DNA of 64,000 nucleotides from the NCBI GenBank assembly GCA_964642505.1, contig CAZXQY010000003.1, positions 1 through 64,000 on the forward strand. Direction: 5' to 3'. The notes under the pieces were generated by a model. The model did not search any database and was not told the origin of the DNA. It worked only from the letters and a program-made list of their open reading frames with translations. Position numbers and translations under genes: made by a program. The DNA is from TMED69 sp964642505 (lineage in GTDB: Bacteria > Pseudomonadota > Gammaproteobacteria > Ga0077536). Below, piece by piece: positions 44,231-53,764 of the stretch; position 1 is the stretch's first letter, and every line of letters starts with the position of its first letter.

Positions 44231-45139
44231 TTAAATTTGCCGTAGACTACTTGGTCTAATCGAGGTAAGGCCATCGTCATTAATTATTTTGACCACCCAT
44301 CCACCAAATTCTTTTGTCGTCTGCATTAATTTAACGACATTATGGTCACTTATCCCGTAACTAAAAGTACTTCTAAAGACCTTTGAATAAAATATAGGTT
44401 GCCCTAAGTAACAGGGAAACTCTTTAAGAGTTCGGTATATTTGTAAGATTTCGCTCCTGTCATCCAATAAATTAGGGATCACCACCACTGTTGGCAGAAA
44501 TTCAATCTTTCCACCACTGTTTATTTGCGGATTTGGATCAAATAACCTCGATAGAAATTTTTTAGTCGCCGTCAAATCAGCATCCGACGCAGACGTTGGA
44601 ACGAAGAGATAATTAGCATCTAACATGAAAGAATACTCAGCAGGAGTGGTACCAGCCGGAGTATCAAAGAAAACGAAACGACGTTCGCTTTCAGAGGACC
44701 GCACATAATCAGTCCTCAAATGTTGGTAAATTCTAGCATTATTTGGTCCACCCGAAGCCAGTATAAATTCGGGATCCGACACCAAACTAAACTTAGCGTT
44801 AACAAATCTGTGCAAAGACTCGCTAGTTGTAGCCTGTCTATCTAGATCAATAAATTCTATCCGGGAATCAGGTTCTTCGATCGCAAGATTTAGACATGTC
44901 ATGAACGCAACGGTACTCTTCCCAACTCCTCCCTTGGAATTAGCAAAAACCACCGAGGTCGCGCCTTTTAACTCATGGCGCCGAAGCTCCTCGCTCCCAA
45001 CAGAGCCTTGTTCTTCACCGCTTCCAGATCCGCCACCCGGCTGAACTGGAATCTCGGATACCTCCCTGGTAGCCAGAGAATCAGCGCCGCCCTTACTCTC
45101 ATTTTGCCGCCCTAACTGTTTAAGAAATCTATCTAGCAC
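44231..45139 (-). CDS. ParA-family ATPase between two bactofilins
   Basis: 302-residue deviant-Walker ATPase starting at GTG 45139. The first ~65 residues are a polar, glycine/serine-rich extension absent from most ParA proteins. The P-loop follows as NSKGGVGKSTVAF with both lysines, then EFIDLDRQATTSES and FFDTPAGTTPAEYS for the Walker B region. No ParB gene or parS is nearby. Sitting between two bactofilin genes with gaps of 35 and about 14 bases, it probably positions, or is positioned by, bactofilin filaments. Confidence 0.88.
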   Translation of the reverse strand: MLDRFLKQLGRQNESKGGADSLATREVSEIPVQPGGGSGSGEEQGSVGSEELRRHELKGATSVVFANSKGGVGKSTVAFMTCLNLAIEEPDSRIEFIDLDRQATTSESLHRFVNAKFSLVSDPEFILASGGPNNARIYQHLRTDYVRSSESERRFVFFDTPAGTTPAEYSFMLDANYLFVPTSASDADLTATKKFLSRLFDPNPQINSGGKIEFLPTVVVIPNLLDDRSEILQIYRTLKEFPCYLGQPIFYSKVFRSTFSYGISDHNVVKLMQTTKEFGGWVVKIINDDGLTSIRPSSLRQI

Positions 45140-45174
45140 AGCTTTGAACCGGATATTCTGGCGCAGTAATGTCC

Positions 45175-45612
45175 CTATTTGTCACCGTCTGCAGGTTTAG
45201 GAGGGCCGCCAGTAGGTTTCATATCTACCTTCTGAGCCAGGCGGTTGAGTCTGTCCTCGGAGCTCGCAGCTGATGGAGCATCCCAATCAGTGGATATTTC
45301 CCCAACAAGCTTGGCCCCTTCATGTGCCTCTATCGAGCCATATGATATTTTTCCTCTAATTTTACCTGTAGACGCAACCGTCAGTTTGCCGGACAGATTT
45401 AGACTTTCGTCCACTACGCCCTCAATCCAAGCAGTCTCACCAGATATATCGCCCGAAACATTACCGCTCTTTCCAACAATGAGGTGCTTTACCTGCACTT
45501 TCCCGACCAGACGACCGTCTATCCTCGCAGTACCTTGTATCGCTAAGGAAGCACCTTCTAATTCCGTCGACTCCCCAACGAAAAACTCATAGTTTTTTTG
45601 CTCATCTTTCAT
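45175..45612 (-). CDS. Bactofilin, first copy
   Basis: 145-residue bactofilin and first gene of the operon. The beta-helix core runs over about residues 15-108, with repeats GTARIDGRLVGKVQVKH, GNVSGDISGETAWIEGVV, GKLTVASTGKIRGKISYG and GAKLVGEIS. The C-terminal ~38 residues are a disordered tail rich in Asp, Pro and Lys (ending PPKPADGDK). Its sequence differs clearly from the second copy, so the two are probably functionally distinct partners, not a recent duplication. Confidence 0.92.
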   Translation of the reverse strand: MKDEQKNYEFFVGESTELEGASLAIQGTARIDGRLVGKVQVKHLIVGKSGNVSGDISGETAWIEGVVDESLNLSGKLTVASTGKIRGKISYGSIEAHEGAKLVGEISTDWDAPSAASSEDRLNRLAQKVDMKPTGGPPKPADGDK

Positions 45613-45741
45613 CTGTCTACTTCTCTCTTAAATAACGGATTCGCGTCCCCGTTTAGCCGATTTTCTTGGCCAATTCTTGGACTATTTAACCTTAACGTAG
45701 TCCATTATACACAAAAAACATTTTATCGAACCTTTCTTTGA

Positions 45742-45828
45742 CGGAGAGGGAGGGATTCGAACCCCCGGTCCGGTTACCCGGACAACTGATTTCGAGTCAG
45801 CCCCATTCGACCGCTCTGGCACCTCTCC
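45742..45828 (-). tRNA. tRNA-Ser (anticodon CGA)
   Basis: 87-base class II tRNA on the minus strand. Acceptor stem GGAGAGG/CCTCTCC, anticodon stem GCTGA/TCAGT with loop CTCGAAA (anticodon CGA), a long variable arm GTCCGGGTAACCGGAC, and T-loop GTTCGAATC. After discriminator G comes TCA, so CCA is not encoded. Confidence 0.96.
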
Positions 45829-45860
45829 TGAAAACTACTTGAACCGTCGGTTAGTAAAAA

Positions 45861-45908
45861 TCCTAAGAAATTCTTCAAAAGTTAGCTATTTACTTGATTT
45901 TCTTAGGA
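45861..45908 (-). terminator. Possible terminator of phaC
   Basis: TCCTAAGAAA (45861-45870) and TTTCTTAGGA (45899-45908) form a ten-base stem with a 28-base loop. On the minus strand it is followed by a five-T run, 65 bases past the phaC stop. The long loop makes it weaker than usual. Confidence 0.45.
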
Positions 45909-45973
45909 ATAATTAGCTTAATCCAGCGATACCTTAGAATTAGAAATTTGACTAGTTTTGGCATAATCCCTAG

Positions 45974-47743
45974 CTAACTGCAATCATCTTCAAATTCTCT
46001 TTTTTTAACATAATGCCCGGGCGCCCGTTCCAAAATCAAGCCCCGGTCAACAGGAGTTGCCCGAATCTTTCTTCCACTGTGCGGTTTCACCCACTCTAGC
46101 CAACTAATCCACCAACTGAATTGGTGTTTTTCTTCGTCACAACCATTATCCAAAAACTGTCCTGACGACTCATCTACTTTCAGAATTCGATGGCAATATG
46201 CCTTTTCCCCTGGTGGATTAACTATCCCTGCAACATGTCCTCCTTCTGTGAGAATAAATTGTGGCGCAACGCCCATCAACTTCGCACCGGCTAAAGTCGA
46301 CTGCCATGGAGCAATATGGTCTTCGATTGCAGAAACAAAGCACGTGGGTAGCAACACCTCGTCTAAATCCACCTCGACCCCCCCGACGGATAGGGAATTA
46401 GGCGTCACTAGACGATTTTCCAGGTACATATTCCTTAAATAGGTGCTATGCATTTTAACCGGTAGTCGGGTGGTATCCGAGTTCCAAAACAGAATATCAA
46501 AGGCAACAGGATCTTTACCTAAAAGGTAGTTTTGAACAAAAAAATACCAAATCAAATCCGCAGCCCTTATTAAATCAAAAACGACAGCTAAATCTTTGCC
46601 TGCCAAATAGCCTCTCTCCTCCATACGATCTTCAATTAGCTCTATATTCTCATCGTCGACGAAGACGCCCAAATCCCCGGGCTCACTAAAATCCAACATA
46701 GTCGTGAGGAAAGTAGCGGAATTCACACGCGGATCACCCTTAGATTGCATGACCGCTAACATGGTGCCGAGTAAGGTACCTCCCAGACAGTAACCCAAAA
46801 CGTTTATCGACGAAACTGCCGAATTTTTTACCACTACCTCGACGGCTTCGAGAAAGCCCTCTTTCCCATAATCGTCAAAGTCGACACTTGACAATTTATC
46901 GTCCGGATTTACCCATGAAATAACATAAACCGTCAAACCCTGGTTTGTCGCCCACTTTATAAAGGAATTTTCTGGGCTCAAATCCAGGATATAGAATTTA
47001 TTTATCCAGGGAGGAACAATGAGAAGTGGTTTTTCATAAACTTCCGAGACTACAGGTTCATATTGAATCAATTGCATCAACCGATTTTGAAAAATAACGG
47101 CTCCTTTAGAGGTCGCTATATTTCTCCCAAGCTCAAAGGCACACTCGTCAACCTTTTTCGGTTTTAAAAACCCTTCTCCAGAACTAAAGTCGCTCAGAAA
47201 ATTAGTTGCACCCTTTATAAGATTCTGCCCTCCACTTTCAAAAGTGGCCCTTAATACCTCTGGATTGGTCAATATGAAATTAGAAGGCGACATCGTTTCA
47301 AAATACCTCGCTGAATAAAACTCTACCTTTCGACGCATCTGATCGTCCAGACCGTCGATTTTGCCAATGGAATCTAGTAGAACCTCAACAATTTGAAGGT
47401 AGGTATCACGTATGTATTTGAAGAAAGGGTTTTCCTCCCAGTCACCGGATTTAAAACGGTTATCCTTTACTACGGATCCCGGCAAGCCCGGCACATTGTC
47501 TGTCATAAATCGAAAACCGTCGTTTCCGTCCGTCAACAATTGAAGGATGGTACGTTGAACAGTCAAACTTTGATCAGGATTTTTCGCCAATAAATCAAAA
47601 TATTGTCGAAAAGCCGACTTTATTCCTAAGATGTCTTCTTCTGACGAAAACCACATATCCGACGATCTTCCTCGTGGTCCCAGAGTTTGATCTGGTTGAA
47701 GACTACCCACCTCTGGTTCTTTTGGTCGCTTATCCGTTCCCAT
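45974..47743 (-). CDS. phaC: Class I polyhydroxyalkanoate synthase
   Basis: Polymerises (R)-3-hydroxyacyl-CoA into PHA storage granules. 589 residues, the same as Cupriavidus necator PhaC. The N-terminal PhaC domain is followed by PLLIVPPWINKFYILDL and VYVISWVNPD, the lipase-box variant GYCLGG with nucleophile Cys319, catalytic Asp475 in AIEDHIAPW, and His503 in GGHVAGI. The size and Cys/Asp/His spacing support class I (no PhaE/PhaR partner). No phaA, phaB or phasin gene lies nearby. Confidence 0.95.
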   Translation of the reverse strand: MGTDKRPKEPEVGSLQPDQTLGPRGRSSDMWFSSEEDILGIKSAFRQYFDLLAKNPDQSLTVQRTILQLLTDGNDGFRFMTDNVPGLPGSVVKDNRFKSGDWEENPFFKYIRDTYLQIVEVLLDSIGKIDGLDDQMRRKVEFYSARYFETMSPSNFILTNPEVLRATFESGGQNLIKGATNFLSDFSSGEGFLKPKKVDECAFELGRNIATSKGAVIFQNRLMQLIQYEPVVSEVYEKPLLIVPPWINKFYILDLSPENSFIKWATNQGLTVYVISWVNPDDKLSSVDFDDYGKEGFLEAVEVVVKNSAVSSINVLGYCLGGTLLGTMLAVMQSKGDPRVNSATFLTTMLDFSEPGDLGVFVDDENIELIEDRMEERGYLAGKDLAVVFDLIRAADLIWYFFVQNYLLGKDPVAFDILFWNSDTTRLPVKMHSTYLRNMYLENRLVTPNSLSVGGVEVDLDEVLLPTCFVSAIEDHIAPWQSTLAGAKLMGVAPQFILTEGGHVAGIVNPPGEKAYCHRILKVDESSGQFLDNGCDEEKHQFSWWISWLEWVKPHSGRKIRATPVDRGLILERAPGHYVKKREFEDDCS

Positions 47744-47854
47744 TGCTGTCTGAACGCTTTAGCTTGATTTCTATTTGATGATCTTGCTTTATCACGACAC
47801 AGTAAAAACCGCACTATTTTGCAGGGCGATCCGAAACCAGAAAGCAAATACCAT

Positions 47855-49258
47855 TTATTTTTTTCCACCTAAATAAAGGTCGGTTATTGTTCCGGAAGCA
47901 ACCTCGGCAGCTAAGCCTATGGTTTCTACAAGCGTAGGATGAGGATGAATAGTCAATCCGAGATCCTCGAAATCACTTCCCATTTCTAAAGCCAGAGCAA
48001 TTTCACCGATCAATTCACCGGCATTTGCACCCACGATCCCACCACCTATGAGTCGTCCGCCATTTTTTTCAAATAATAACTTCGTAATACCTTCCTGACG
48101 TCCCATGGACAAGGAACGTCCACTGGCCCCCCACGGAAATACTCCTTTTTTAAATTCTAAATCTGCCCGAAGAGCTTGGTCCTCAGTAAGACCCACCCAT
48201 GCCAATTCCGGATCGGTGTAGGCTACCGAAGGAATTGACCGGGGTTCGAATACACTTTTTAATCCGACAGCCGATTCTGCCGCGACTTTCCCTTGACGAG
48301 ACGCCTTATGGGCCAGCATAGGCTCACCCAAAACATCTCCAATAGCATAAATGTTAGGCATTGAAGTTTTCAGGCAATTATCCACGGAAATAAAGCCATT
48401 TTCAGATAAATTTACCCCCAAAGTCTCGAGCCCGATTGAATCCGTGTTTGGCACTCGCCCTATCGCCATCAGAATTTTGTCAAAAGCCGCTTTCGCCGGC
48501 GCTCCCTGCCCATCGAAAGTTACGACGAGAGAATCCGGGTTAGGTTCCACTCCTACTACCCTGACTTCTTTGTAAATGGATTCTACTCTTTTTATAATCG
48601 ACTTTTCTAAGGGAGCGACCAAATCTATATCCGCACCGGACATAAGGTTAGGGGCAATCTCAACTATGGTTACTCGGCTTCCAAGTTCCGCGTATACCGA
48701 AGCCATCTCCAAGCCAATGATACCCCCTCCTACAATTAATAGCCTTTCGGGAATATCCTTCAAACTTAAAGCTCCTGTCGAATCCATTATCCTAGGATCG
48801 TCGGCAGTCCCAGCCAATTTAGTAGGAAGAGAACCTGTAGCTATTATAGCCTTCTCAAAATTCAATTGAGTAGAGCCACCCATAGACTTGACTGTCAACT
48901 GATCAGTACCCGTAAAAAAGCCTACTCCAGTCACGACATCAACTTGCCGCTTCTTAGCAAGGGCTCCCAAGCCTTTTGATAGCAGAGAGATCACCGAGTC
49001 CTTTTTGCTATTTAATTTATCCAAATCCAGATTTTTTTCTTCATAATAGACGCCGTAGTCGGCTATATCCCGTACGTCACTAATAACCTTAGCAACATGC
49101 AGAAGAGTTTTTGATGGGATACAACCTACATTAAGACAAACACCTCCCAATTTGGGGTGCTTTTCCACCAAAGCCACTTTCAGACCAAGATCAGCAGCTC
49201 GAAAAGCCGCAGTATATCCTCCGGGGCCGGAGCCCAAAACCACTAAATCATAATTCAT
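47855..49258 (-). CDS. lpdA: Dihydrolipoyl dehydrogenase (E3)
   Basis: FAD enzyme that reoxidises dihydrolipoyl groups of 2-oxoacid dehydrogenase complexes. 467 residues: GSGPGGYTAAFRAADLG (FAD), the redox disulfide GGVCLNVGCIPSK at about residues 39-51, GGGIIGLEMASVYAELG (NAD), YAIGDVLGEPMLAHKAS, and the C-terminal HPHPTLVETIG with the active-site His-Glu. No lipoyl domain is fused to the N-terminus and no E1/E2 genes are in the window. Located upstream of phaC on the same strand. Confidence 0.95.
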   Translation of the reverse strand: MNYDLVVLGSGPGGYTAAFRAADLGLKVALVEKHPKLGGVCLNVGCIPSKTLLHVAKVISDVRDIADYGVYYEEKNLDLDKLNSKKDSVISLLSKGLGALAKKRQVDVVTGVGFFTGTDQLTVKSMGGSTQLNFEKAIIATGSLPTKLAGTADDPRIMDSTGALSLKDIPERLLIVGGGIIGLEMASVYAELGSRVTIVEIAPNLMSGADIDLVAPLEKSIIKRVESIYKEVRVVGVEPNPDSLVVTFDGQGAPAKAAFDKILMAIGRVPNTDSIGLETLGVNLSENGFISVDNCLKTSMPNIYAIGDVLGEPMLAHKASRQGKVAAESAVGLKSVFEPRSIPSVAYTDPELAWVGLTEDQALRADLEFKKGVFPWGASGRSLSMGRQEGITKLLFEKNGGRLIGGGIVGANAGELIGEIALALEMGSDFEDLGLTIHPHPTLVETIGLAAEVASGTITDLYLGGKK

Positions 49259-49436
49259 AAGTCAGCCCATTAATTATTTTGAACACAGAATTGAACATCC
49301 AGTAAAGTCTTGTAAGATAACTATAGGTTTCCATATCTTAATATCTTTATAGCTAGAAAAATTCGTTAGCACAATTTAATCCCTTGGGGTAACCTTATTA
49401 AGAGTGTAAAATTTTTCAACGCCAGGGATTGTAACC

Positions 49437-49622
49437 GTGAACACCCGAGAAATAAAAATCTTGCCAGAAAACGAAGAAGCCTGCCACTGCGACGGCGGCC
49501 AGCTGGGGCACCCTAGGATTAGGCTCCTTTTCGGGAGTAACAGATACGTAGATTGCTACTATTGCGGACAGAGATTCGCGAAGGCCGGATACTCCGAAAA
49601 GACCCAGGAATTACTCTCCTGA
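49437..49622 (+). CDS. Small zinc-finger protein (zf-CHCC/NDUFS6-like)
   Basis: 61-residue protein starting at GTG 49437. It carries the CHCC zinc finger: ACHCDGGQLGHPRIRLLF then YVDCYYCGQRF, with Cys, His, Cys and Cys ligands in order. The same domain occurs in the complex I subunit NDUFS6 and in small proteobacterial proteins of unknown role. Its last 12 bases overlap the convergent Nudix gene. Confidence 0.83.
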   Translation: MNTREIKILPENEEACHCDGGQLGHPRIRLLFGSNRYVDCYYCGQRFAKAGYSEKTQELLS

Positions 49623-50138
49623 ATTTGCGACTCCGATATCAACGAGCGGTTTATCCTGACCTCTCGTTTTGAGCCAATCCCTAAGCGCCATCCCGGTTCC
49701 AGCATCCCAAGGTTCTACTTTTTCCACACCCACCCATTTTGCGTCTGCGACTTCGTTTCGATCCAAAGAATAATTATCGCTATCCACCGATACATGGTAG
49801 GCAATGATCAGTTCATTCTTTCTATAAAATTCGTACATTCCAATATAAGATTCCAGGCGAGCGTCCAGTCCTATTTCTTCTTTAACCTCTCTCAATACAG
49901 CTTGCACCGGCATCTCGCCTGACTCAACGAACCCAGTAACTAAGCCGTACCAGCTCTCGGGCCAACCCACATTACGCACCAAAAGGATTGATTCTTTGCA
50001 TTCAACGATAGCGGCCACCACTGGTATAGGATTACGCCAATTTACGAAACCGCACTTTACATCGGGACATACCATGCGCTCTCGTTCAGACAAGAACATT
50101 TCCTCAAGTGCTTTTCCGCAGTAAGGACAAAAATTCAT
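49611..50138 (-). CDS. Nudix hydrolase with N-terminal zinc ribbon
   Basis: 175 residues. An N-terminal zinc ribbon (CPYCG, then CPDVKCG, four Cys) precedes a Nudix domain with box GFVESGEMPVQAVLREVKEEIG, which supplies all the metal-binding Glu. The pairing is reminiscent of NudC (NADH pyrophosphatase / RNA decapping), but the protein is much shorter and lacks the NudC SQPWPFPxS signature, so the substrate is open. Confidence 0.87.
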   Translation of the reverse strand: MNFCPYCGKALEEMFLSERERMVCPDVKCGFVNWRNPIPVVAAIVECKESILLVRNVGWPESWYGLVTGFVESGEMPVQAVLREVKEEIGLDARLESYIGMYEFYRKNELIIAYHVSVDSDNYSLDRNEVADAKWVGVEKVEPWDAGTGMALRDWLKTRGQDKPLVDIGVANSGE

Positions 50139-50203
50139 AATCCCCCAACAATTTGTTTTACTTTTCTAGATATAAATCCATGATAGCATTAATCTTTTTA
50201 CGG

Positions 50204-53200
50204 TTACCAGACATCAGGATACCTGGACAGTCGTCTCTTTTTACGTGAGAGTTTGCTCGACCACAAACCCATCAAAAGCCAATCACCCGTATCTCTACGA
50301 TCAATCACGGCGTCAACATCAAAGGCGGAGGCGACCGAAACACCCTTCCCCTTCGCATACATGCTTTCAAGTAGACTATCAAAAATCGATTTTCTTTCCC
50401 TTTCATTCATCGCACCATCTAGCTCCTTGCGAAAACCCAATTCCACCGCACCTTCTAAACCCATCGGGCCCATTTCTGAAGTAGGCCACCCTATCGTAAA
50501 AAAAGGCTGATGGAAACTACCACCTGCCATAGCTTGTGCACCTAGACCATAGCCTTTACGCAAAACAATTGTAAAAAGAGGAACGGATAAATTGGCACTA
50601 GCCGTTATCAACCGGGAGCCTCTACGCACGGAAGCCGTCTCCTCGCTGGCAGGGCCTACCATGAAGCCTGGAGTATCACATAACGAGATAACCGGCAGGC
50701 CAAAGCAATCGCATAATTGAAGAAACCTCGCCCCCTTCTCTCCCCCTTCGCCGTCGATGGCGCCTCCAAGGTGGGTAGGGTCATTCGCAATCAGCCCAAA
50801 AGAATGACCCTCTATTCGCAGTAGGATAGTAAGCAAACCGATTCCATAATCTCTTCGTAACTCAATAACCGAGCCCTCGTCGGCCAAATTTCTTATTAGC
50901 TTTCTGATGTCATATACCCGTAATCGGTCCTCAGGGATTATGTGCCTGAGGATTCTTTGATCCGAAAAATCATAATGCTCTAATTTCCCTTGAAAATATC
51001 CGAGTATTTTTTTGGCCTTATCGGTAGCATCTGATTCATCTTTGCATAGCAAGTCGATAACACCATTCTTACTTTGCGTGTCGGACGGTCCGATATCTTC
51101 GGATTTGAATTTCCCCAACCCCCCGCTTTTATCTATCATCGCAGGTCCGGCCAGACCAATATTGGAGTTTTTAGTCGCTATCGTGATATCCGCACACCCG
51201 AAAATAACAGCGTTACCAGCGAAGCACCTACCTGAATTGATCGCTATCCTAGGCGCAATCCCCCCAAGTTGAGGCCAAGTGGCGAACGTCTTTATATCCA
51301 ACCAACTCATGATTAGATCGTCAGTATCCACGTCACCGGGTCGACCTCCTCCTCCTTCCGTAAAAAAGACCACAGGAGTCTCCCAGTCACGCGCTAATTC
51401 GAAAATTCTATCCTTTTTTTTGTGGCTATTATGCCCCTGCGTACCGGCCAATACTGTGTAGTCATACGCCAACACGGCACACTTGGCCCTGTCCTCACCA
51501 AAATGTGTACTGTTCACGGTTCCAAAGCCAGCTACCAAGCCATCAGCAGGCGTCGCGATCTGCAGTTCGTCTACACTCCTTCTACGTCTTTGAGCTGCTA
51601 TCGCCAAAGCTCCGTATTCCAAGAAACTATCCTCGTCACATAAGTCGTCGACATTCTCGCGCGCAGTCCTCGATCCGATTTTCCTTCGCTTAGCAACCGC
51701 CTCACCTCTCTGCTCGTCCATAACCAAAGAGTGGCGAAAAATAACTTCCTTCAAATCAGCGCGAATATCGTCCAGATCGATTTTATCGTCACTGTGTATA
51801 CTTTCGTTCATCCGGCTATCGACTGCTAACTCGATGACTGGTTGACCTGTATCTATTACCTCACCCTCGTGTACCTTTATCCGCTTGATTAACCCGGACG
51901 CAGGCGCTTTTATTTCGTGATGCATTTTCATCGCCTCGACAATTAAAAGCGTCTGTCCTTCCGAAACCACTTGATCTTCTTCTGATGGAATCTTTACTAC
52001 GTTCCCCCTCAGCTGAGCTTCTATCGTAACTAGCCCTGAGCCAGCGATTTTTGAATTTCTAACATCCGACCCGATTCTCTCTTGCTCGCTACCCTTCTTC
52101 CGTGAATCTTTTACAATTTCGTCTATATAAGAGGTCGTGAACTCCGCATTTACCACACCTTGCCGCTTCATAAGCTCCATTAGAAAATCAATATTTGTGT
52201 CTACTCCACGGACTTCGAATTCGGACAGCGCTCTAATGCCTTTACGGAGTAAAGACGACAAATCGCTTTCCAAGTTATGGACGATTAACTTGGCTAAAAG
52301 GGAATCAAATTCCCCACTTACTTCAAAACCCTCACGAACACCTGGGTCTACTCTGATTCCGATACCAAGCGGCGCTCGAAATTTAGACACCACCCCGGTC
52401 GACGGAAGAAAACTTCCTGCGGAACTAAGTTTTTCCGCATTTATACGCATTTGGACGGCGCTGCCCGCAGGTTTGTCGCGCTTAGTTATCAGAACATCAT
52501 CTAGCTTTTCACCTAATGCCAATTGCAACTGAACTCGCGCCAAATCTATGCCATAAAGCATCTCCGTAATGGTATGTTCGACCTGCAATCTGGCATTTAC
52601 TTCGATAAAATAGAATCTGCCTGATCTTGGATCTACCATGAATTCCACCGTCCCGACACCCCTATATCCAACCGATCGTGCAAGACTCAAAGCGCCATCG
52701 AAAAGCTGACTTCTCATCTCTTCAGGTAGAGAAGGAGCCGGAGCTAACTCGACAATTTTTTGACGATTCCGTTGCAAACTACAGTCTCGCTCGCCTAAAT
52801 GTTCCACTTGACCATTCCCGTCGCCTACCACTTGAACCTCAATGTGACGGGCACCTTCAAAAAACTCCTCGATATAAACGTCTCCTGAGCCAAAAGCATG
52901 TTTAGCTTCTTCACAAGCCAATAAAAACGCGGCTTCCAAATCGGTTTCGGCATCGATCACTCGAATACCTCTGCCTCCTCCTCCAGCAACCGCCTTGAGC
53001 ACAAAAGATTTATTGGAGGGACACTTCCGAATATAACTTTCCAAATCACCGGGATTTCGGAGCACGGCTGAACCATCTAATATTGGAAGCCCAACCTTCA
53101 CGGCCTGAGATCGAGCCGATAACTTATTTCCGAACAGCCTGAGCTGAGAAACGGTCGGGCCCACCCATGTGATACCAGCGTTCTCCATTTGCTCGGCAAA

Positions 53201-53473
53201 ATCGGCACTCTCTGACAAAAATCCATAACCGGGATGAATAAGATTACAATCGAATTTCTGCGCCGCAGAAAGTATCGCTGACGTATTTAAATAGGCTGCC
53301 GCTCCTTGGCCAGAAATTTCCACTGAATTTCCCTGCGAGAAAAGCACATGGGATGCAAACCTGTCCGACTCACAATGTACCGCAATAGCTTTCAGATTCA
53401 GATCATGTGCCGACTGCAAAACTCGCAACGCAATTTCGCCTCTATTAGCTACTAGGACCCGAGCATCAGACAT
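50204..53473 (-). CDS. Single-chain biotin-dependent acyl-CoA carboxylase
   Basis: 1089 residues from ATG 53473 (AGGAAG ahead). Domains in order: biotin carboxylase with ATP-grasp (about 1-450; GGGGRGIRV, ERDCSLQRNRQK, EVNARLQVEHTITE), a biotin carboxyl carrier (about 480-545) with the biotinylated lysine in EAMKMHHE at about residue 516, and a carboxyltransferase of beta and alpha halves (about 580-1089; GTQGHNSHKK, FFTEGGGGRPG, late PGFMVGP). All activities in one chain resemble long-chain acyl-CoA carboxylase-type proteins. Whether acetyl-, propionyl- or longer acyl-CoA is used is unknown. Confidence 0.9.
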   Translation of the reverse strand: MSDARVLVANRGEIALRVLQSAHDLNLKAIAVHCESDRFASHVLFSQGNSVEISGQGAAAYLNTSAILSAAQKFDCNLIHPGYGFLSESADFAEQMENAGITWVGPTVSQLRLFGNKLSARSQAVKVGLPILDGSAVLRNPGDLESYIRKCPSNKSFVLKAVAGGGGRGIRVIDAETDLEAAFLLACEEAKHAFGSGDVYIEEFFEGARHIEVQVVGDGNGQVEHLGERDCSLQRNRQKIVELAPAPSLPEEMRSQLFDGALSLARSVGYRGVGTVEFMVDPRSGRFYFIEVNARLQVEHTITEMLYGIDLARVQLQLALGEKLDDVLITKRDKPAGSAVQMRINAEKLSSAGSFLPSTGVVSKFRAPLGIGIRVDPGVREGFEVSGEFDSLLAKLIVHNLESDLSSLLRKGIRALSEFEVRGVDTNIDFLMELMKRQGVVNAEFTTSYIDEIVKDSRKKGSEQERIGSDVRNSKIAGSGLVTIEAQLRGNVVKIPSEEDQVVSEGQTLLIVEAMKMHHEIKAPASGLIKRIKVHEGEVIDTGQPVIELAVDSRMNESIHSDDKIDLDDIRADLKEVIFRHSLVMDEQRGEAVAKRRKIGSRTARENVDDLCDEDSFLEYGALAIAAQRRRRSVDELQIATPADGLVAGFGTVNSTHFGEDRAKCAVLAYDYTVLAGTQGHNSHKKKDRIFELARDWETPVVFFTEGGGGRPGDVDTDDLIMSWLDIKTFATWPQLGGIAPRIAINSGRCFAGNAVIFGCADITIATKNSNIGLAGPAMIDKSGGLGKFKSEDIGPSDTQSKNGVIDLLCKDESDATDKAKKILGYFQGKLEHYDFSDQRILRHIIPEDRLRVYDIRKLIRNLADEGSVIELRRDYGIGLLTILLRIEGHSFGLIANDPTHLGGAIDGEGGEKGARFLQLCDCFGLPVISLCDTPGFMVGPASEETASVRRGSRLITASANLSVPLFTIVLRKGYGLGAQAMAGGSFHQPFFTIGWPTSEMGPMGLEGAVELGFRKELDGAMNERERKSIFDSLLESMYAKGKGVSVASAFDVDAVIDRRDTGDWLLMGLWSSKLSRKKRRLSRYPDVW

Positions 53474-53582
53474 ACAATCTTCCTTTAATATCAAGTGGTA
53501 TAGACTAAGCTAGCTTATCTTCACTCGACTTTCAAAATTTCGGGTTATTATAGCCGCCCTCATAACGGACTTAATAATGCGG

Positions 53583-53659
53583 TGGCGCGCCCGGAGAGAT
53601 TCGAACTCCCGACCACCTGGTTCGAAGCCAGGTACTCTATCCAGCTGAGCTACGGGCGC
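53583..53659 (-). tRNA. tRNA-Arg (anticodon TCG)
   Basis: 77 bases including encoded CCA. Acceptor GCGCCCG/CGGGCGC, anticodon stem CCTGG/CCAGG with loop CTTCGAA (anticodon TCG), and T-arm containing GTTCGAATC. Second gene of a tandem pair; nearly identical to its neighbour except for the anticodon and two or three other bases. Confidence 0.97.
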
Positions 53660-53687
53660 GCAGAAGATAAATCATCTATTCACTATT

Positions 53688-53764
53688 TGGCGCGCCCGGA
53701 GAGATTCGAACTCCCGACCGCCTGGTTCGTAGCCAGGTACTCTATCCAGCTGAGCTACGGGCGC
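53688..53764 (-). tRNA. tRNA-Arg (anticodon ACG)
   Basis: 77 bases with encoded CCA. Same acceptor and arms as its neighbour, anticodon loop CTACGAA (anticodon ACG, read as inosine after deamination). First gene of the tandem pair, 28 bases upstream of the TCG gene, probably one transcript. Confidence 0.97.

Noticed and set aside
47626..47868. Minus-strand 80-codon open frame across the phaC start
   Set aside because: It overlaps well-supported phaC in another frame and has no recognisable features.
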